This document shows, one piece after another, positions 8,784 through 17,739 of a stretch of DNA of 36,836 nucleotides. The notes under the pieces are model-generated. The model saw only the letters and a list, made by a program, of their open reading frames with translations. It did not search any database and was not told the DNA's origin. Source of the stretch: an uncultured Prevotellaceae bacterium. Lineage in GTDB: Bacteria > Bacteroidota > Bacteroidia > Bacteroidales > Bacteroidaceae. The position numbers and the translations under genes were made by a program. The stretch covers positions 1 to 36,836 of the forward strand of contig ONKY01000100.1 in the NCBI GenBank assembly GCA_900318585.1. The letters run 5' to 3'. Every line of letters starts with the position of its first letter. Positions within the stretch are counted from its first letter, which is position 1.

Positions 8784-11195
8784 ATGAAGAAACGACAACT
8801 ACTGACACTCGCAACCCTCGCCCTGGCGCTGCTGTGCCAGGCACAGACAGACAGCCCCCGCACGGTGACTGACCTGAACTTCGGCTGGCGCTTCCATGCC
8901 GGCGATGTGACGGACGGAGCTGCCGTCGCCACCGACGATGCGGCGTGGCGCACGGTGGACCTTCCCCATGACTTCCAGATAGAGCAGCCGTGGGTGGAGC
9001 CCGACCCCTCGGAGCGCCCTGACAATACCGACGTGGCGGCCAACATCAAGAGCCGCCTCTCCAGCCGAGGTTTCAAGGAGATGGGGTGCGGCTGGTACCG
9101 CCTGCACCTGACACCCGGCGAGGAACTTCGCGGCCGTCGGTTGCTGATAGACTTCGGCGGCATCATGTATGTGGGCGACGTCTACCTAAACGGTGAGCGC
9201 ATCGGTGGTACCGACTATGGCTATGTGGGCTTCCAGGTAGACGTGACCGGTAGGCTGAAGATAGGCCAGGACAATGTGCTGGCCGTGCGTGCCGACACAC
9301 GTGAGCCGAACAACTCGCGCTGGTATACGGGCGGTGGCCTGTTCCGCACGGTCAGGCTCGTGGCCACGTCCAACGACCTCTATTTGGAGCGTCACCCGTT
9401 GTATATCACAACGCGCGACAACCGCTTCGTCACCGTCGGCGTGGAGCTGACCTTCCGCGGGCAGTCAAAGACTGCGCAGCTGCGACTGCGCATCTTCGGC
9501 CCTGACGGTCAGCAGGTGTACGACGCGACGGAGACCCACCGCCGCGTGACGGCCTCGCGTACGCAGGAGACGCGGATGAAAGAGGTGGAGATACAGAACC
9601 CGCAGCTGTGGGACACCGACACGCCCAACCTCTACACGGCACGCGTGACGCTGCTGCGCGAGGACGGCACGGTGGCCGACGAGTACGAGGAGCACTTCGG
9701 CATCCGCACCGTGGAGTTCGGCCCGCAGTTCGGCATGAAGCTCAACGGTCGGAAGGTGCTGCTGAAGGGCTATGCTAACCACCACTCCTTGGGTGCCTTG
9801 GGCGCCGCCGCCTATCCGCGTGCCATCGAGAAGCGCATCCTGCTGATGAAGCAGTGGGGCATCAACCATATCCGCACCAGCCACAACCCCTATAGCCGCG
9901 AGTTCCTGGAGCTGTGCGACAAGTACGGCATCCTCGTGGTGGACGAGTTGTACGACAAGTGGACGCGCCAGCATACGGCGGGACGAGTGCCCTTCGAGCA
10001 GCTGTGGCAGCGGGATGTGCCCGAGTGGGTGAAGCGCGACAGGAACTCACCGTCGGTGGTGCTGTGGAGCCTCGGCAACGAGCTGCAGCAGGATCCCAAC
10101 CAGCCGTTCAACGACTTCGGCGTGACGATGTTCAAGCTCCAGAAGACGCTCCTGCAGCGCTACGACTCCACCCGCTTGGTGACCGTGGCCATGCACCCGC
10201 GCTACCGCAACTGGGAGACCGACTCGCTGCCGTGCGACCTGGCGATGGTGACCGACATCCAGGCCTATAACTACCGCTATATGTACTTCCCCGGCGACGG
10301 CCGCCGCTTCCCGTGGATGACGTTCTACCAGAGCGAGGCCTCGATAGCCGCCATGGGCATGAACTGGTTTGAGATGGACCTTGACAGGGTCATCGGCCTG
10401 GCCTACTGGGGCGCCATCGACTACTTGGGCGAGAGCCAGGGGTGGCCCGCCAAGGGCTGGGCGCAGGGCGTGTTCGACATCAGCTTGGAGCCAAAGCCCA
10501 AGGCTTACTATATGAAGAGCTTCCTGAAGCCCGAGGAACCGCTGGTTCACATCGGCATCATCGACAAGAAGGGCGACATCATGTGGAACGGCGTGCAGAC
10601 GGGCAACGACGGCATGAGCGACCACTGGAACCGCCACCCGGGCAGCACCCTTTCGCTTATCACCTATACCAATGCCGACGAGGTGGAGCTGGTACTCAAT
10701 GGCAAGAGCCTCGGAAAGAAGCAGAACCCCGTCGGCGATGCCAAGCTACGCAACCAGATACGCTGGACGGACATTGCCTACGAGCCAGGCACGCTGGAAG
10801 CCGTGGCTCGTACGGAGGGTAGGGTAGTGGCCCGCCACAAGATAGAGACCACCGGTGAGGCCGTAGTCCTCAAGGCTGAAACTGACAATGCACAGTGGAA
10901 GGCCGACGGCATGGACTTGCAGCATGTGCGTCTCGTAGCCGTCGACAAGAAGGGCCGCCGCGTGCAGACGGCCACCCAGAAGGTGGAGTTCTCCGTGGAG
11001 GGCGATGCCGAGATTGCCGGCATCATCAATGGCGACATCAATTCCGGCGAGCTGACCGTCGGCGCCAGCCGCTCACTTTACAACGGCACCTGCACCGTCA
11101 TCCTCCGTGCCGGACGCACACCGGGCAAGGTGGTGCTCACCGCCACAGCCGACGGGCTGAAGAAGGCGGTAGTGAAAATGGAGACGAGGAGATGA
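8784..11195 (+). CDS. Glycoside hydrolase family 2 (beta-galactosidase-like), secreted
   Basis: Exported GH2 enzyme of 803 residues that probably removes beta-linked galactose or a related sugar from glycans in the periplasm or at the surface. The start at 8784 gives a clean signal peptide (MKKRQLLTLATLALALLCQA); ATG 8748 is possible. Domains in order: sugar-binding jelly roll (about 30-190), immunoglobulin-like domain, TIM barrel with the signature HIRTSHNPYSREF, then C-terminal domains including a DUF4982-like and a bacterial immunoglobulin-like one (NAQWKADGMDLQHVRLVAVD). Expected acid/base is E433 in WSLGNEL and nucleophile E518 in FYQSEAS. It has its own promoter and lies 49 bases before the macroglobulin gene, so the two may be co-transcribed. 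Substrate among galactosides, glucuronides and mannosides cannot be settled from sequence. Confidence 0.88.
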   Translation: MKKRQLLTLATLALALLCQAQTDSPRTVTDLNFGWRFHAGDVTDGAAVATDDAAWRTVDLPHDFQIEQPWVEPDPSERPDNTDVAANIKSRLSSRGFKEMGCGWYRLHLTPGEELRGRRLLIDFGGIMYVGDVYLNGERIGGTDYGYVGFQVDVTGRLKIGQDNVLAVRADTREPNNSRWYTGGGLFRTVRLVATSNDLYLERHPLYITTRDNRFVTVGVELTFRGQSKTAQLRLRIFGPDGQQVYDATETHRRVTASRTQETRMKEVEIQNPQLWDTDTPNLYTARVTLLREDGTVADEYEEHFGIRTVEFGPQFGMKLNGRKVLLKGYANHHSLGALGAAAYPRAIEKRILLMKQWGINHIRTSHNPYSREFLELCDKYGILVVDELYDKWTRQHTAGRVPFEQLWQRDVPEWVKRDRNSPSVVLWSLGNELQQDPNQPFNDFGVTMFKLQKTLLQRYDSTRLVTVAMHPRYRNWETDSLPCDLAMVTDIQAYNYRYMYFPGDGRRFPWMTFYQSEASIAAMGMNWFEMDLDRVIGLAYWGAIDYLGESQGWPAKGWAQGVFDISLEPKPKAYYMKSFLKPEEPLVHIGIIDKKGDIMWNGVQTGNDGMSDHWNRHPGSTLSLITYTNADEVELVLNGKSLGKKQNPVGDAKLRNQIRWTDIAYEPGTLEAVARTEGRVVARHKIETTGEAVVLKAETDNAQWKADGMDLQHVRLVAVDKKGRRVQTATQKVEFSVEGDAEIAGIINGDINSGELTVGASRSLYNGTCTVILRAGRTPGKVVLTATADGLKKAVVKMETRR

Positions 11196-11244
11196 GAAGT
11201 TGGGGCGATGAGGAGTAAAGGAGTTTAATAAAGAGTTAAGTAGA

Positions 11245-14200
11245 ATGAAGACAATCATAGCCATATTATTAGGACTGATGCCCATGAGTATTTTCGGACA
11301 GACGTATTCGGCACTGTGGAAGCAGGCCGAACAGATGGAGAAGGAGGACTTGCCCCGCTCTCAGTATGACGTGCTGATGAAGATCGTGAAGAAAGCTGAC
11401 CGCGAGCGTAACTACGGCCAGCTGCTGAAGGCAGAGCTGAAGGGCGCGCAGGTCATGACGTCGATAGCCCCCGACTCGCTGCTGCCCGCGGTGGAACGCA
11501 TGGAGACCCGCTGCCTGGAGGAGAAGGACGTGGTGATGCGGACGGTCTATGAGACGGTCATCTGGCGCATCTGCCGCGACAACGGACGATTGGAAAAGGG
11601 ACCCGTGAAACCGCAGCTCACGCCTGAGCTGTGCCAGCAGTTGGCGGCGGTGAAGGCGGAGACCTTAGAGCCGATGGTGGTGAAGGGTTCGGACAGTAAG
11701 TTCTTCGACCACGACCTGCTGAGCCTCATCGGTATGCAGCTCGACGACTACGCTGCCCTGCACACCTACTATGAGCAGGCGGGCAACCGCCGCGCCACGC
11801 TGCTGACGGCCTTGGAGCTGCTGCGGCAGGAGCGGCCGGGGGGACGCATGGAATTAGGCAAGGCCGCATACTTGGAACGGTTGGACTCGCTCATCAGCCT
11901 GTACGGTGACCTGACAGAGGCCGGTGAGGTGGTGATTGACCGCTATTTGTACATGACCGATCATACCGATGCCACGGCTGAGCAGCGGTGGCAGTACATT
12001 GGCTGGGCCTTGGAGAAGTATGGCTCCTGGCAGCGCATGAACGTGTTGCGACAGGCACAGCGCGACCTCAGCGCCAAACAGTTCCATGCCGAGACCGAAT
12101 GGCGCGTATGCCTCCCCGGACAGGAGCAGACGATGAAGCTGGAGAACCTGCGCGGCATCACCGGGCTGACGATGAAGGTCTACCGTGTGAAGGCCGATGG
12201 CGACAAGGAGCTGTACCCCAACACCGACGATGGCTACAAGAAGATCAAATCTCTGCTGACGCCCATGCCCGAGTTGACGCAGACGATGCAGTTCGCACCG
12301 AGGAAGCAGTACGAATTGTTCAAGGACTCGCTGACGCTGCCGGGGCTGCCTGTCGGCATCTACATGATTGAGATGACATCGTCACCGCAGACCGAGGTAA
12401 GTCGCAGTATCTACTATGTAAGTAATGTACGCGTGATCAGCGAGGAGATGCCCACGCCCAACAAGCAGAAAGCTCAATCCGCCAGCCATACCATCCGCTA
12501 CGTCGTGGTTGATGCCACCACGGGTCAGCCCATTCCCGGCGCGAAGCTGAAGTGTCGCTACTATGTGGGAAACAGGAAAAAAGACAATACCGAGACGCTC
12601 ACTGCCAACGCACAGGGCGAGGCCTTGCTCAATACGGACGAGGGCCGTCCCTACAGTGTCTTTGCCTATATGGAGACGGACAAGGCCTGTCCGACGACAA
12701 ACGGCTCAGGCCGCTTCTATTACTATCAGGCCCAGTCGCGTGTGGAGCATACGGCGGTGATGACCGACCGCTCCATCTACCGCCCCGGCCAGACCGTCCA
12801 CGTGTCGGCCTTCCTCTATGAGACCGCCGAAGGCTATAAGCACCGGGCCTTGGAGAACAGGAGACTCACGCTGACGCTCTTCGATGCCAATCGCAAAGAG
12901 GTGTCGCGCCAGGATGTGGTGACCGACCGCTACGGCACCGTCGAGGCCGACTTCACCCTGCCGCAGGGCGGGCTGACGGGCAACTTCCGCATAGAGAGCA
13001 AGGGTGGCAGCGCTCGCTTCCGCGTGGAGCAGTACAAGCGCCCCACGTTCGAGGTGGAGTTCCCGACGGTGAAGGAGTCTTATGAAGACGGCGACACTGT
13101 CAATGTGAAAGCCACCGCCCGCACCTACAGCGGCGTGCCTGTGCAGGGCGCCAAGGTGAAGTACACCGTGGTGAGACGGCGTGCCTGGTGGTGGCTGAAC
13201 TACTCCCGCTACTGGAATTTCGGCTATCTGGGTCACTCGTCTTCCGACGAGGAGGTGCTGACGGGTGAGGCGGTGACGGAGCAGGACGGTACGTTCACCG
13301 TGCCAATGCCCATGGTACTGCCAAAGACCGACTATCCGATGTTCTACAATTTCATCTGTACCGCCGACGTGACCGATCAGGCAGGTGAGACCCGCCAGGG
13401 GCAGATCTCGCTGCCCTTGGGTAACAGGAAGACGGCGTTCAGCGTGGACATGGAAGAGCAGATACTGCGTGAGAATGCCAAGCCCGTGACATTCCATCTG
13501 CGCAACGCCGCCGGCACGGACATCGACGGTGAGGTGAAGTACAGGATTACCCCCGTGACCCCCAAAGGGAAGGGAAAAGAGGGCAAGTGGCAGACGGTCA
13601 AGACCAATGTTCAATGTTCTTTAATAGACGTTCAATGTAAAAGTGGCCGCTACGAGATGGAGGCGATCTGTGGCAAGGACACCCTGGAACAGGAGTTCAC
13701 CGTGTTCTCGCTCAGCGACGAGCGTCCTGCCGCCGAGACCGACGACTGGTTCTACGTGTCGGAAAGTGTGTTCCCGCGCGACGGCAGTCCCGTCACATTG
13801 CAGGTAGGCTCGTCGGCGAAGGACATGTATATCGTCTATAGCATCATCAGCGGCGAAAAGACGTTGGAGAGCGGTGTCGTGAAGAAGTCGGAAGCCCTGC
13901 TCAACCGTAAGTTCACCTATAAGGAGGAATACGGCAACGGACTGCTGCTCACCTATGCGTGGGTGAAGAATGGACGGTGCTACAGCCATACGGCACATAT
14001 CCGCCGGCCCGTGCCCGACGAACGGCTCACGCTGGAGTGGCACACCTTCCGCGACCGCCTCACACCGGGGCAGCAGGAGGAGTGGAGCCTCACCGTGAAG
14101 AAGCCTGACGGCACGCCTGCCGACGCCCAGCTAATGGCTGTGCTCTACGACAAGAGTCTGGATCAGATCTCTAAGCACAACTGGAACTTCACGCCCTACC

Positions 14201-16890
14201 TGTCCTTGCCGCTGCCGGAGACACAATGGAACTTCACCCAATGGGGAACACTGGGCCTGAACGGTTACCGCCATGCCGGTACGCTCTATGCCAGCGAACT
14301 GAGCTTCAGCCATTTCGACGATGATGCCTTCCCCTCCTACTGGTCAGCCTATCGCCGCACCAGAATCATGGGCTACGGCCGAGGGAAAGCCCTCAGTGCA
14401 CGCGCCGTGGAGAGCGCCGTCATGGATGCCGAGGCACCGATAGCGCATGGCGACAATGTGCTGAATGAGGTGGTCTTGATGAAAACCTCTGCGGCGGCGG
14501 ACAATGCACTGCAGGGGAGCATCGCCGGACTGAACATTGACGATGAAGAGAGCGCTGCCGACGAGCCACAGCAGGAAGTGCAGGTGCGTGAGAACCTGCA
14601 GGAGACAGCGTTCTTCTATCCCCGTCTGCAAACAGACTCCACTGGACTGGTGACGATGAAGTTCACTCTGCCTGAGAGCCTGACCACATGGCGCTTCATG
14701 GGACTGGCCCATACGCAGCTGATGGAGAACGGAATGCTGACGGGCGAGGCCGTGGCCAAGAAGGATGTGATGATACAGCCCAACGTGCCGCGCTTCATCC
14801 GCCAGGGTGACAAAGCTTCTATCTCTGCCCGTATCTTCAACACGGGCGAGAACGACGTGAAGGGTACTGCCCGCATCGTGCTGACAGACCCGGAGACCGA
14901 TGCCGTGGTGTGGGAGGCGAAGCAGGCCTTCGACGTCAAGGCCGGCGACACGGGCAGCGTCACCTTTGAGGTGGACGGGGCCGCCCTGTCAGGATTGTCT
15001 GGAAACACCCTCTTCGTCTGCAAGGTGACTGCCGCCGGCAATGGCTTCAGCGACGGTGAGCAACACTACCTGCCGCTGCTGCCCAACTGGGAGCGTGTCA
15101 CCGTCACCGTGCCCTTCACCCAGAACGAACCCGGTACGAAGACCATCGACCTCAGCTCACTGTTTAATGTTCAACGTTCTTTGCAAGCAAAGCGAGCAAG
15201 TTCGAGCGCAACGTTCAACGTTCAATGTCCCAAGCTTACTGTCGAGTATACGAACAACCCGGCATGGCTGATGATTCAGGCACTCCCTGCCGTGGGCCAT
15301 CCCCACGACGACTGTGCCGTCTGCCAGGCAGCGTCGCTCTATGCCAATAGTATCGGCAAGCACATCGTGGACCAGAACCCGCAGGCGAAGAACGTCTTTG
15401 AGTCGTGGAAACGAGAAGAGGGCAGCGAGACCTCGCTGAACAGCCAGTTGGAGAAGAACCAGGAGCTGAAGGACTTGATACTGAACGAGACGCCGTGGGT
15501 GGCAGATGCCGACCGTGAGACGGAACAGCGCCAGCGACTGGCCGACTTCTTCGACGAGAGCCTGATGCAGCAGCGACTGCAGCAGGCCACGGACAAACTG
15601 AAGGATCTGCAGCGCGGCGACGGCTCGTGGAGCTGGTGGCCCCAGATGCCCGGTTCGCTCTATATGACCGTAAGCATCACCGAGATGCTGGTGCGCCTGA
15701 ACACGCTCACCGCCCAGCCCTCGCCCCTCACCTCGTCGATGCTCGACAAGTCGTTCAAGTTCCTCGGCCATGAGATGGTGGACCTCGTAAACGAGCTGAA
15801 GAAGCAAGAAAAGAAGGGCCACAAGGTGACGTTCCCCTCGTTCAATGCCCTGCAATGGCTCTATGTCTGCACGCTTGACAAGGAGCGCGGCAGCAAGCTT
15901 TCTGGATCGGTGAAGGAGGCGAACGACTACCTGTTGAAGCTGCTCAAGAAGGAACGCACGAACCAGACCATCTACGAGAAGGCCATGACTGCCATCATCC
16001 TCAACTCGCCACAGTACGTGAAGAGCCTGAAGGAGTTCACCGTCTACAAGGAGGAGATGGGGCGCTACTATGACACGCCACGGGCCGGCTACTCCTGGCG
16101 CGACTACCGCATCCCCACGCAGGTGGCTGCCATCGAGGCACTGCAGCGGCTGACCCCGCAGGACCGGCAGACCATCGACGAGATGCGCCGCTGGCTCTTA
16201 CAGGAGAAACGTACGCAGGCTTGGGACACGCCGCTCAATAGCGTGGATGCCGTCTATGCCTTCCTCAACGGCAACAGCGGGGAGCTGAAGCCGCAGCCGC
16301 AGACCGTGCTGCGCATTGATGGCCAGCCGATGGAGCTGCCCAAGGCAACGGCGGGCATCGGCTATGTGAAGACCGCACAGCCATACGGCGGCGAGAAGAC
16401 TTTTACTGCTGAGAAGACCAGTGAGCGCACATCGTGGGGCTGTGTCTACGCCCAGTTCATGCAGCCCATGACAGACATCGCAAAAAGCGGCAGTGGCATC
16501 ACGGTGAAGCGTGAGCTGATAAAGGATCATGTTATCGTGAATGGTAATCAGTTAGCCAATACTGTAACTGTCGGTTCCCGTATTACCGTGAGGATCACCA
16601 TCGACTGTGAGCGAGACCTTGACTTCGTGCAGGTGCAGGACAAGCGTGCTGCCTGCATGGAACCTGTCAGCCAGCTCAGCGGCTACCGCAACGGTAGCTA
16701 TTGTGCGCCGCTCGACAACTGCACCAACTATTTCTTCGACAGGATGGCGAAAGGCCGCCACGTGGTGGAGACGGAGTACTATATCGACCGTTCCGGCATA
16801 TACGAGACGGGCACCTGCACCGTGCAGTGTGCTTATGCGTCGGAGTACCGTGGAACGGCACCGTCGGTGGTTTTGACTGTGGGAAAGTGA
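11245..16890 (+). CDS. Alpha-2-macroglobulin-like secreted protein with plug-like motif
   Basis: An 1881-residue exported protein (signal peptide MKTIIAILLGLMPMSIFGQ, cut before or at Q19). It carries an MG2-type domain near 507-600 (DRSIYRPGQTVHVSAF) and the macroglobulin core near 1115-1160 (TAFFYPRLQTDSTG, LPESLTTWRFMGLAHT), then a helical terpenoid-cyclase-like part and a receptor-binding-like end. Family members trap proteases in the cell envelope. The usual CxEQ thioester is not present; the nearest sequence is DDCAVCQA at 1355-1362, so a covalent trap is doubtful. Residues about 1071-1095 (LNEVVLMKT, ALQGSIAGLNI) copy the plug motif of SusC proteins. Two short repeat elements are read in frame at residues 788-798 and 1308-1328. 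Convergent with the sprT-like gene, 5 bases apart. Confidence 0.85.
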   Translation: MKTIIAILLGLMPMSIFGQTYSALWKQAEQMEKEDLPRSQYDVLMKIVKKADRERNYGQLLKAELKGAQVMTSIAPDSLLPAVERMETRCLEEKDVVMRTVYETVIWRICRDNGRLEKGPVKPQLTPELCQQLAAVKAETLEPMVVKGSDSKFFDHDLLSLIGMQLDDYAALHTYYEQAGNRRATLLTALELLRQERPGGRMELGKAAYLERLDSLISLYGDLTEAGEVVIDRYLYMTDHTDATAEQRWQYIGWALEKYGSWQRMNVLRQAQRDLSAKQFHAETEWRVCLPGQEQTMKLENLRGITGLTMKVYRVKADGDKELYPNTDDGYKKIKSLLTPMPELTQTMQFAPRKQYELFKDSLTLPGLPVGIYMIEMTSSPQTEVSRSIYYVSNVRVISEEMPTPNKQKAQSASHTIRYVVVDATTGQPIPGAKLKCRYYVGNRKKDNTETLTANAQGEALLNTDEGRPYSVFAYMETDKACPTTNGSGRFYYYQAQSRVEHTAVMTDRSIYRPGQTVHVSAFLYETAEGYKHRALENRRLTLTLFDANRKEVSRQDVVTDRYGTVEADFTLPQGGLTGNFRIESKGGSARFRVEQYKRPTFEVEFPTVKESYEDGDTVNVKATARTYSGVPVQGAKVKYTVVRRRAWWWLNYSRYWNFGYLGHSSSDEEVLTGEAVTEQDGTFTVPMPMVLPKTDYPMFYNFICTADVTDQAGETRQGQISLPLGNRKTAFSVDMEEQILRENAKPVTFHLRNAAGTDIDGEVKYRITPVTPKGKGKEGKWQTVKTNVQCSLIDVQCKSGRYEMEAICGKDTLEQEFTVFSLSDERPAAETDDWFYVSESVFPRDGSPVTLQVGSSAKDMYIVYSIISGEKTLESGVVKKSEALLNRKFTYKEEYGNGLLLTYAWVKNGRCYSHTAHIRRPVPDERLTLEWHTFRDRLTPGQQEEWSLTVKKPDGTPADAQLMAVLYDKSLDQISKHNWNFTPYLSLPLPETQWNFTQWGTLGLNGYRHAGTLYASELSFSHFDDDAFPSYWSAYRRTRIMGYGRGKALSARAVESAVMDAEAPIAHGDNVLNEVVLMKTSAAADNALQGSIAGLNIDDEESAADEPQQEVQVRENLQETAFFYPRLQTDSTGLVTMKFTLPESLTTWRFMGLAHTQLMENGMLTGEAVAKKDVMIQPNVPRFIRQGDKASISARIFNTGENDVKGTARIVLTDPETDAVVWEAKQAFDVKAGDTGSVTFEVDGAALSGLSGNTLFVCKVTAAGNGFSDGEQHYLPLLPNWERVTVTVPFTQNEPGTKTIDLSSLFNVQRSLQAKRASSSATFNVQCPKLTVEYTNNPAWLMIQALPAVGHPHDDCAVCQAASLYANSIGKHIVDQNPQAKNVFESWKREEGSETSLNSQLEKNQELKDLILNETPWVADADRETEQRQRLADFFDESLMQQRLQQATDKLKDLQRGDGSWSWWPQMPGSLYMTVSITEMLVRLNTLTAQPSPLTSSMLDKSFKFLGHEMVDLVNELKKQEKKGHKVTFPSFNALQWLYVCTLDKERGSKLSGSVKEANDYLLKLLKKERTNQTIYEKAMTAIILNSPQYVKSLKEFTVYKEEMGRYYDTPRAGYSWRDYRIPTQVAAIEALQRLTPQDRQTIDEMRRWLLQEKRTQAWDTPLNSVDAVYAFLNGNSGELKPQPQTVLRIDGQPMELPKATAGIGYVKTAQPYGGEKTFTAEKTSERTSWGCVYAQFMQPMTDIAKSGSGITVKRELIKDHVIVNGNQLANTVTVGSRITVRITIDCERDLDFVQVQDKRAACMEPVSQLSGYRNGSYCAPLDNCTNYFFDRMAKGRHVVETEYYIDRSGIYETGTCTVQCAYASEYRGTAPSVVLTVGK
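13606..13638 (+). repeat. AATGTTC heptamer tract inside the macroglobulin gene
   Basis: Two AATGTTC units (13606-13619), a short core, then GTTCAATGT (13630-13638). It is read in frame as NVQCSLIDVQC, residues 788-798, which looks unlike the surrounding beta-sandwich sequence and adds two cysteines. It matches the arms of the second tract at 15166-15228, so it is best explained as a small repeat insertion tolerated in a loop. Confidence 0.65.
15166..15228 (+). repeat. 63-bp in-frame repeat element with AAYGTTC arms
   Basis: Left arm of two heptamers (AATGTTC, AACGTTC, 15166-15179), a core with the hairpin CTTTGC-AA-GCAAAG (15179-15192), and a right arm of AACGTTC twice plus AATGT (15210-15228). 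The 63 bases are a multiple of three and encode residues 1308-1328 between LSSLF and PKLTVEYTNNPAW. The core GCGAGC...TCGAGCG recalls the hairpin region upstream of the transposase at 47-66, though the match is loose. Confidence 0.7.
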
Positions 16891-16895
16891 AGCCC

Positions 16896-17573
16896 TTACT
16901 TGCGCTTCACGAAGATACGATCGTCTTGGCGGACTAATGGACGGGCACCAGAGAGGTGCTCGTCCAATTCTTTTTGGGCGATGCGGTAGATCTTGGGCGT
17001 CAGTGCGCGGGGGAAACGGTTGAAGTAAGGGTCGGTGGTGGCATACCACTCCGTGGCCTTGACACCAGGGAACGTCGGCATGACCTCCCATAGCTGGAAC
17101 AGGCGGCTCTTGGCGGCAATGGTGATACCCCGCTGTCCGTTGTCCCAGGTGGATACGCACAGCAGGTGGAGCCGCTGCTGGGTGTCCCGGTCCTGTTCCT
17201 CGCGGGTGCGGCGGTGGGAGATGGTGATGTGGCGTTGGAAGCGTTGATTCAGCTCGTTCATCAGCTGACGGAACAGCCGGCCGTGGGTAGACGTGTCCTT
17301 CAGGCGGTTGTGGGCGATGTAGAGGTGGATCATCTCGTGTAGCAGCGTGTCCTCCACCTCTGCCTCTGTCTGGTCCATCTGCGTGCTGATGCGGATAACG
17401 AAGTCGCTGTAGGTCGTTCGCCCAAAGAGCGTACGCTTTCGCCTGTAGCCCAACTGTCCCAGGTACGAGCGGGCACGGCTCATTTGTATTTCCACCGTGG
17501 GCAGCCTGCCCTCGAAGCACATCTGGTTGAAGTCGCGAAATTTCTGCTCAATGTATTCCTTTGTAGGTTTCAT
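16896..17573 (-). CDS. SprT-like zinc metallopeptidase domain protein
   Basis: A 225-residue cytoplasmic protein with the SprT zinc site: H79-E80-M81-I82-H83 in LLHEMIHLYIAH, with H97 in DTSTHGRLF as the likely third ligand. The SprT/Spartan family includes DNA-protein crosslink proteases, but bacterial members are poorly characterised, so the substrate is unknown. The C-terminal half (about 120-225) is basic and has no cysteine-rich zinc ribbon, only one lone cysteine-containing segment (HLLCVSTW). No signal peptide. The start ATG is at 17571-17573, five bases after a TATCTTTG box, which suggests a leaderless transcript. It faces the macroglobulin gene tail to tail and is divergent from the ABC unit. 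Confidence 0.85.
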   Translation of the reverse strand: MKPTKEYIEQKFRDFNQMCFEGRLPTVEIQMSRARSYLGQLGYRRKRTLFGRTTYSDFVIRISTQMDQTEAEVEDTLLHEMIHLYIAHNRLKDTSTHGRLFRQLMNELNQRFQRHITISHRRTREEQDRDTQQRLHLLCVSTWDNGQRGITIAAKSRLFQLWEVMPTFPGVKATEWYATTDPYFNRFPRALTPKIYRIAQKELDEHLSGARPLVRQDDRIFVKRK

Positions 17574-17577
17574 GGTG

Positions 17578-17585
17578 CAAAGATA
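17578..17585 (-). promoter_or_regulatory. -7 box (TATCTTTG) of the sprT-like gene
   Basis: On the minus strand TATCTTTG at 17585-17578 is followed by CACC and the ATG. The usual start of transcription about 6-8 bases after the box falls on or next to the start codon, so the mRNA would have almost no 5' leader. No convincing TTTG -33 element was found; a weak TTTA lies at the right distance. Confidence 0.55.
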
Positions 17586-17648
17586 GCCATTTATTTTGAG
17601 ATATAAAGATTAAAGAGTGTTAAGAAACGAAAGATTTTCCCTGAAAAG

Positions 17649-17680
17649 TTTGGAGGGAACGGAGAATAGTATTACTTTTG
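17649..17680 (+). promoter_or_regulatory. Promoter of the YtrA-type ABC unit
   Basis: TTTG at 17649-17652 and TACTTTTG at 17673-17680, separated by 20 bases, fit the Bacteroidetes consensus. The transcript should begin near 17687, inside the palindrome at 17682-17705, leaving a leader of about 50 bases before the ATPase start. Confidence 0.75.
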
Positions 17681-17681
17681 C

Positions 17682-17705
17682 AGTGTTCTATTAGAGTAGT
17701 ACACT
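17682..17705. promoter_or_regulatory. Probable GntR/YtrA-type operator palindrome
   Basis: AGTGT (17682-17686) and ACACT (17701-17705) bound a 24-bp imperfect palindrome; 9 of 12 base pairs are symmetric. The arms and spacing are close to the operator known for Bacillus subtilis YtrA (AGTGTA, 13 bases, TACACT). It overlaps the predicted transcription start, where a bound repressor would block RNA polymerase. The GntR gene that ends this unit (20368-20724) is the natural candidate for the binding protein. Site function is inference. Confidence 0.55.
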
Positions 17706-17739
17706 AATACAGGAGTAAATCAACCAAATAAATACAATC

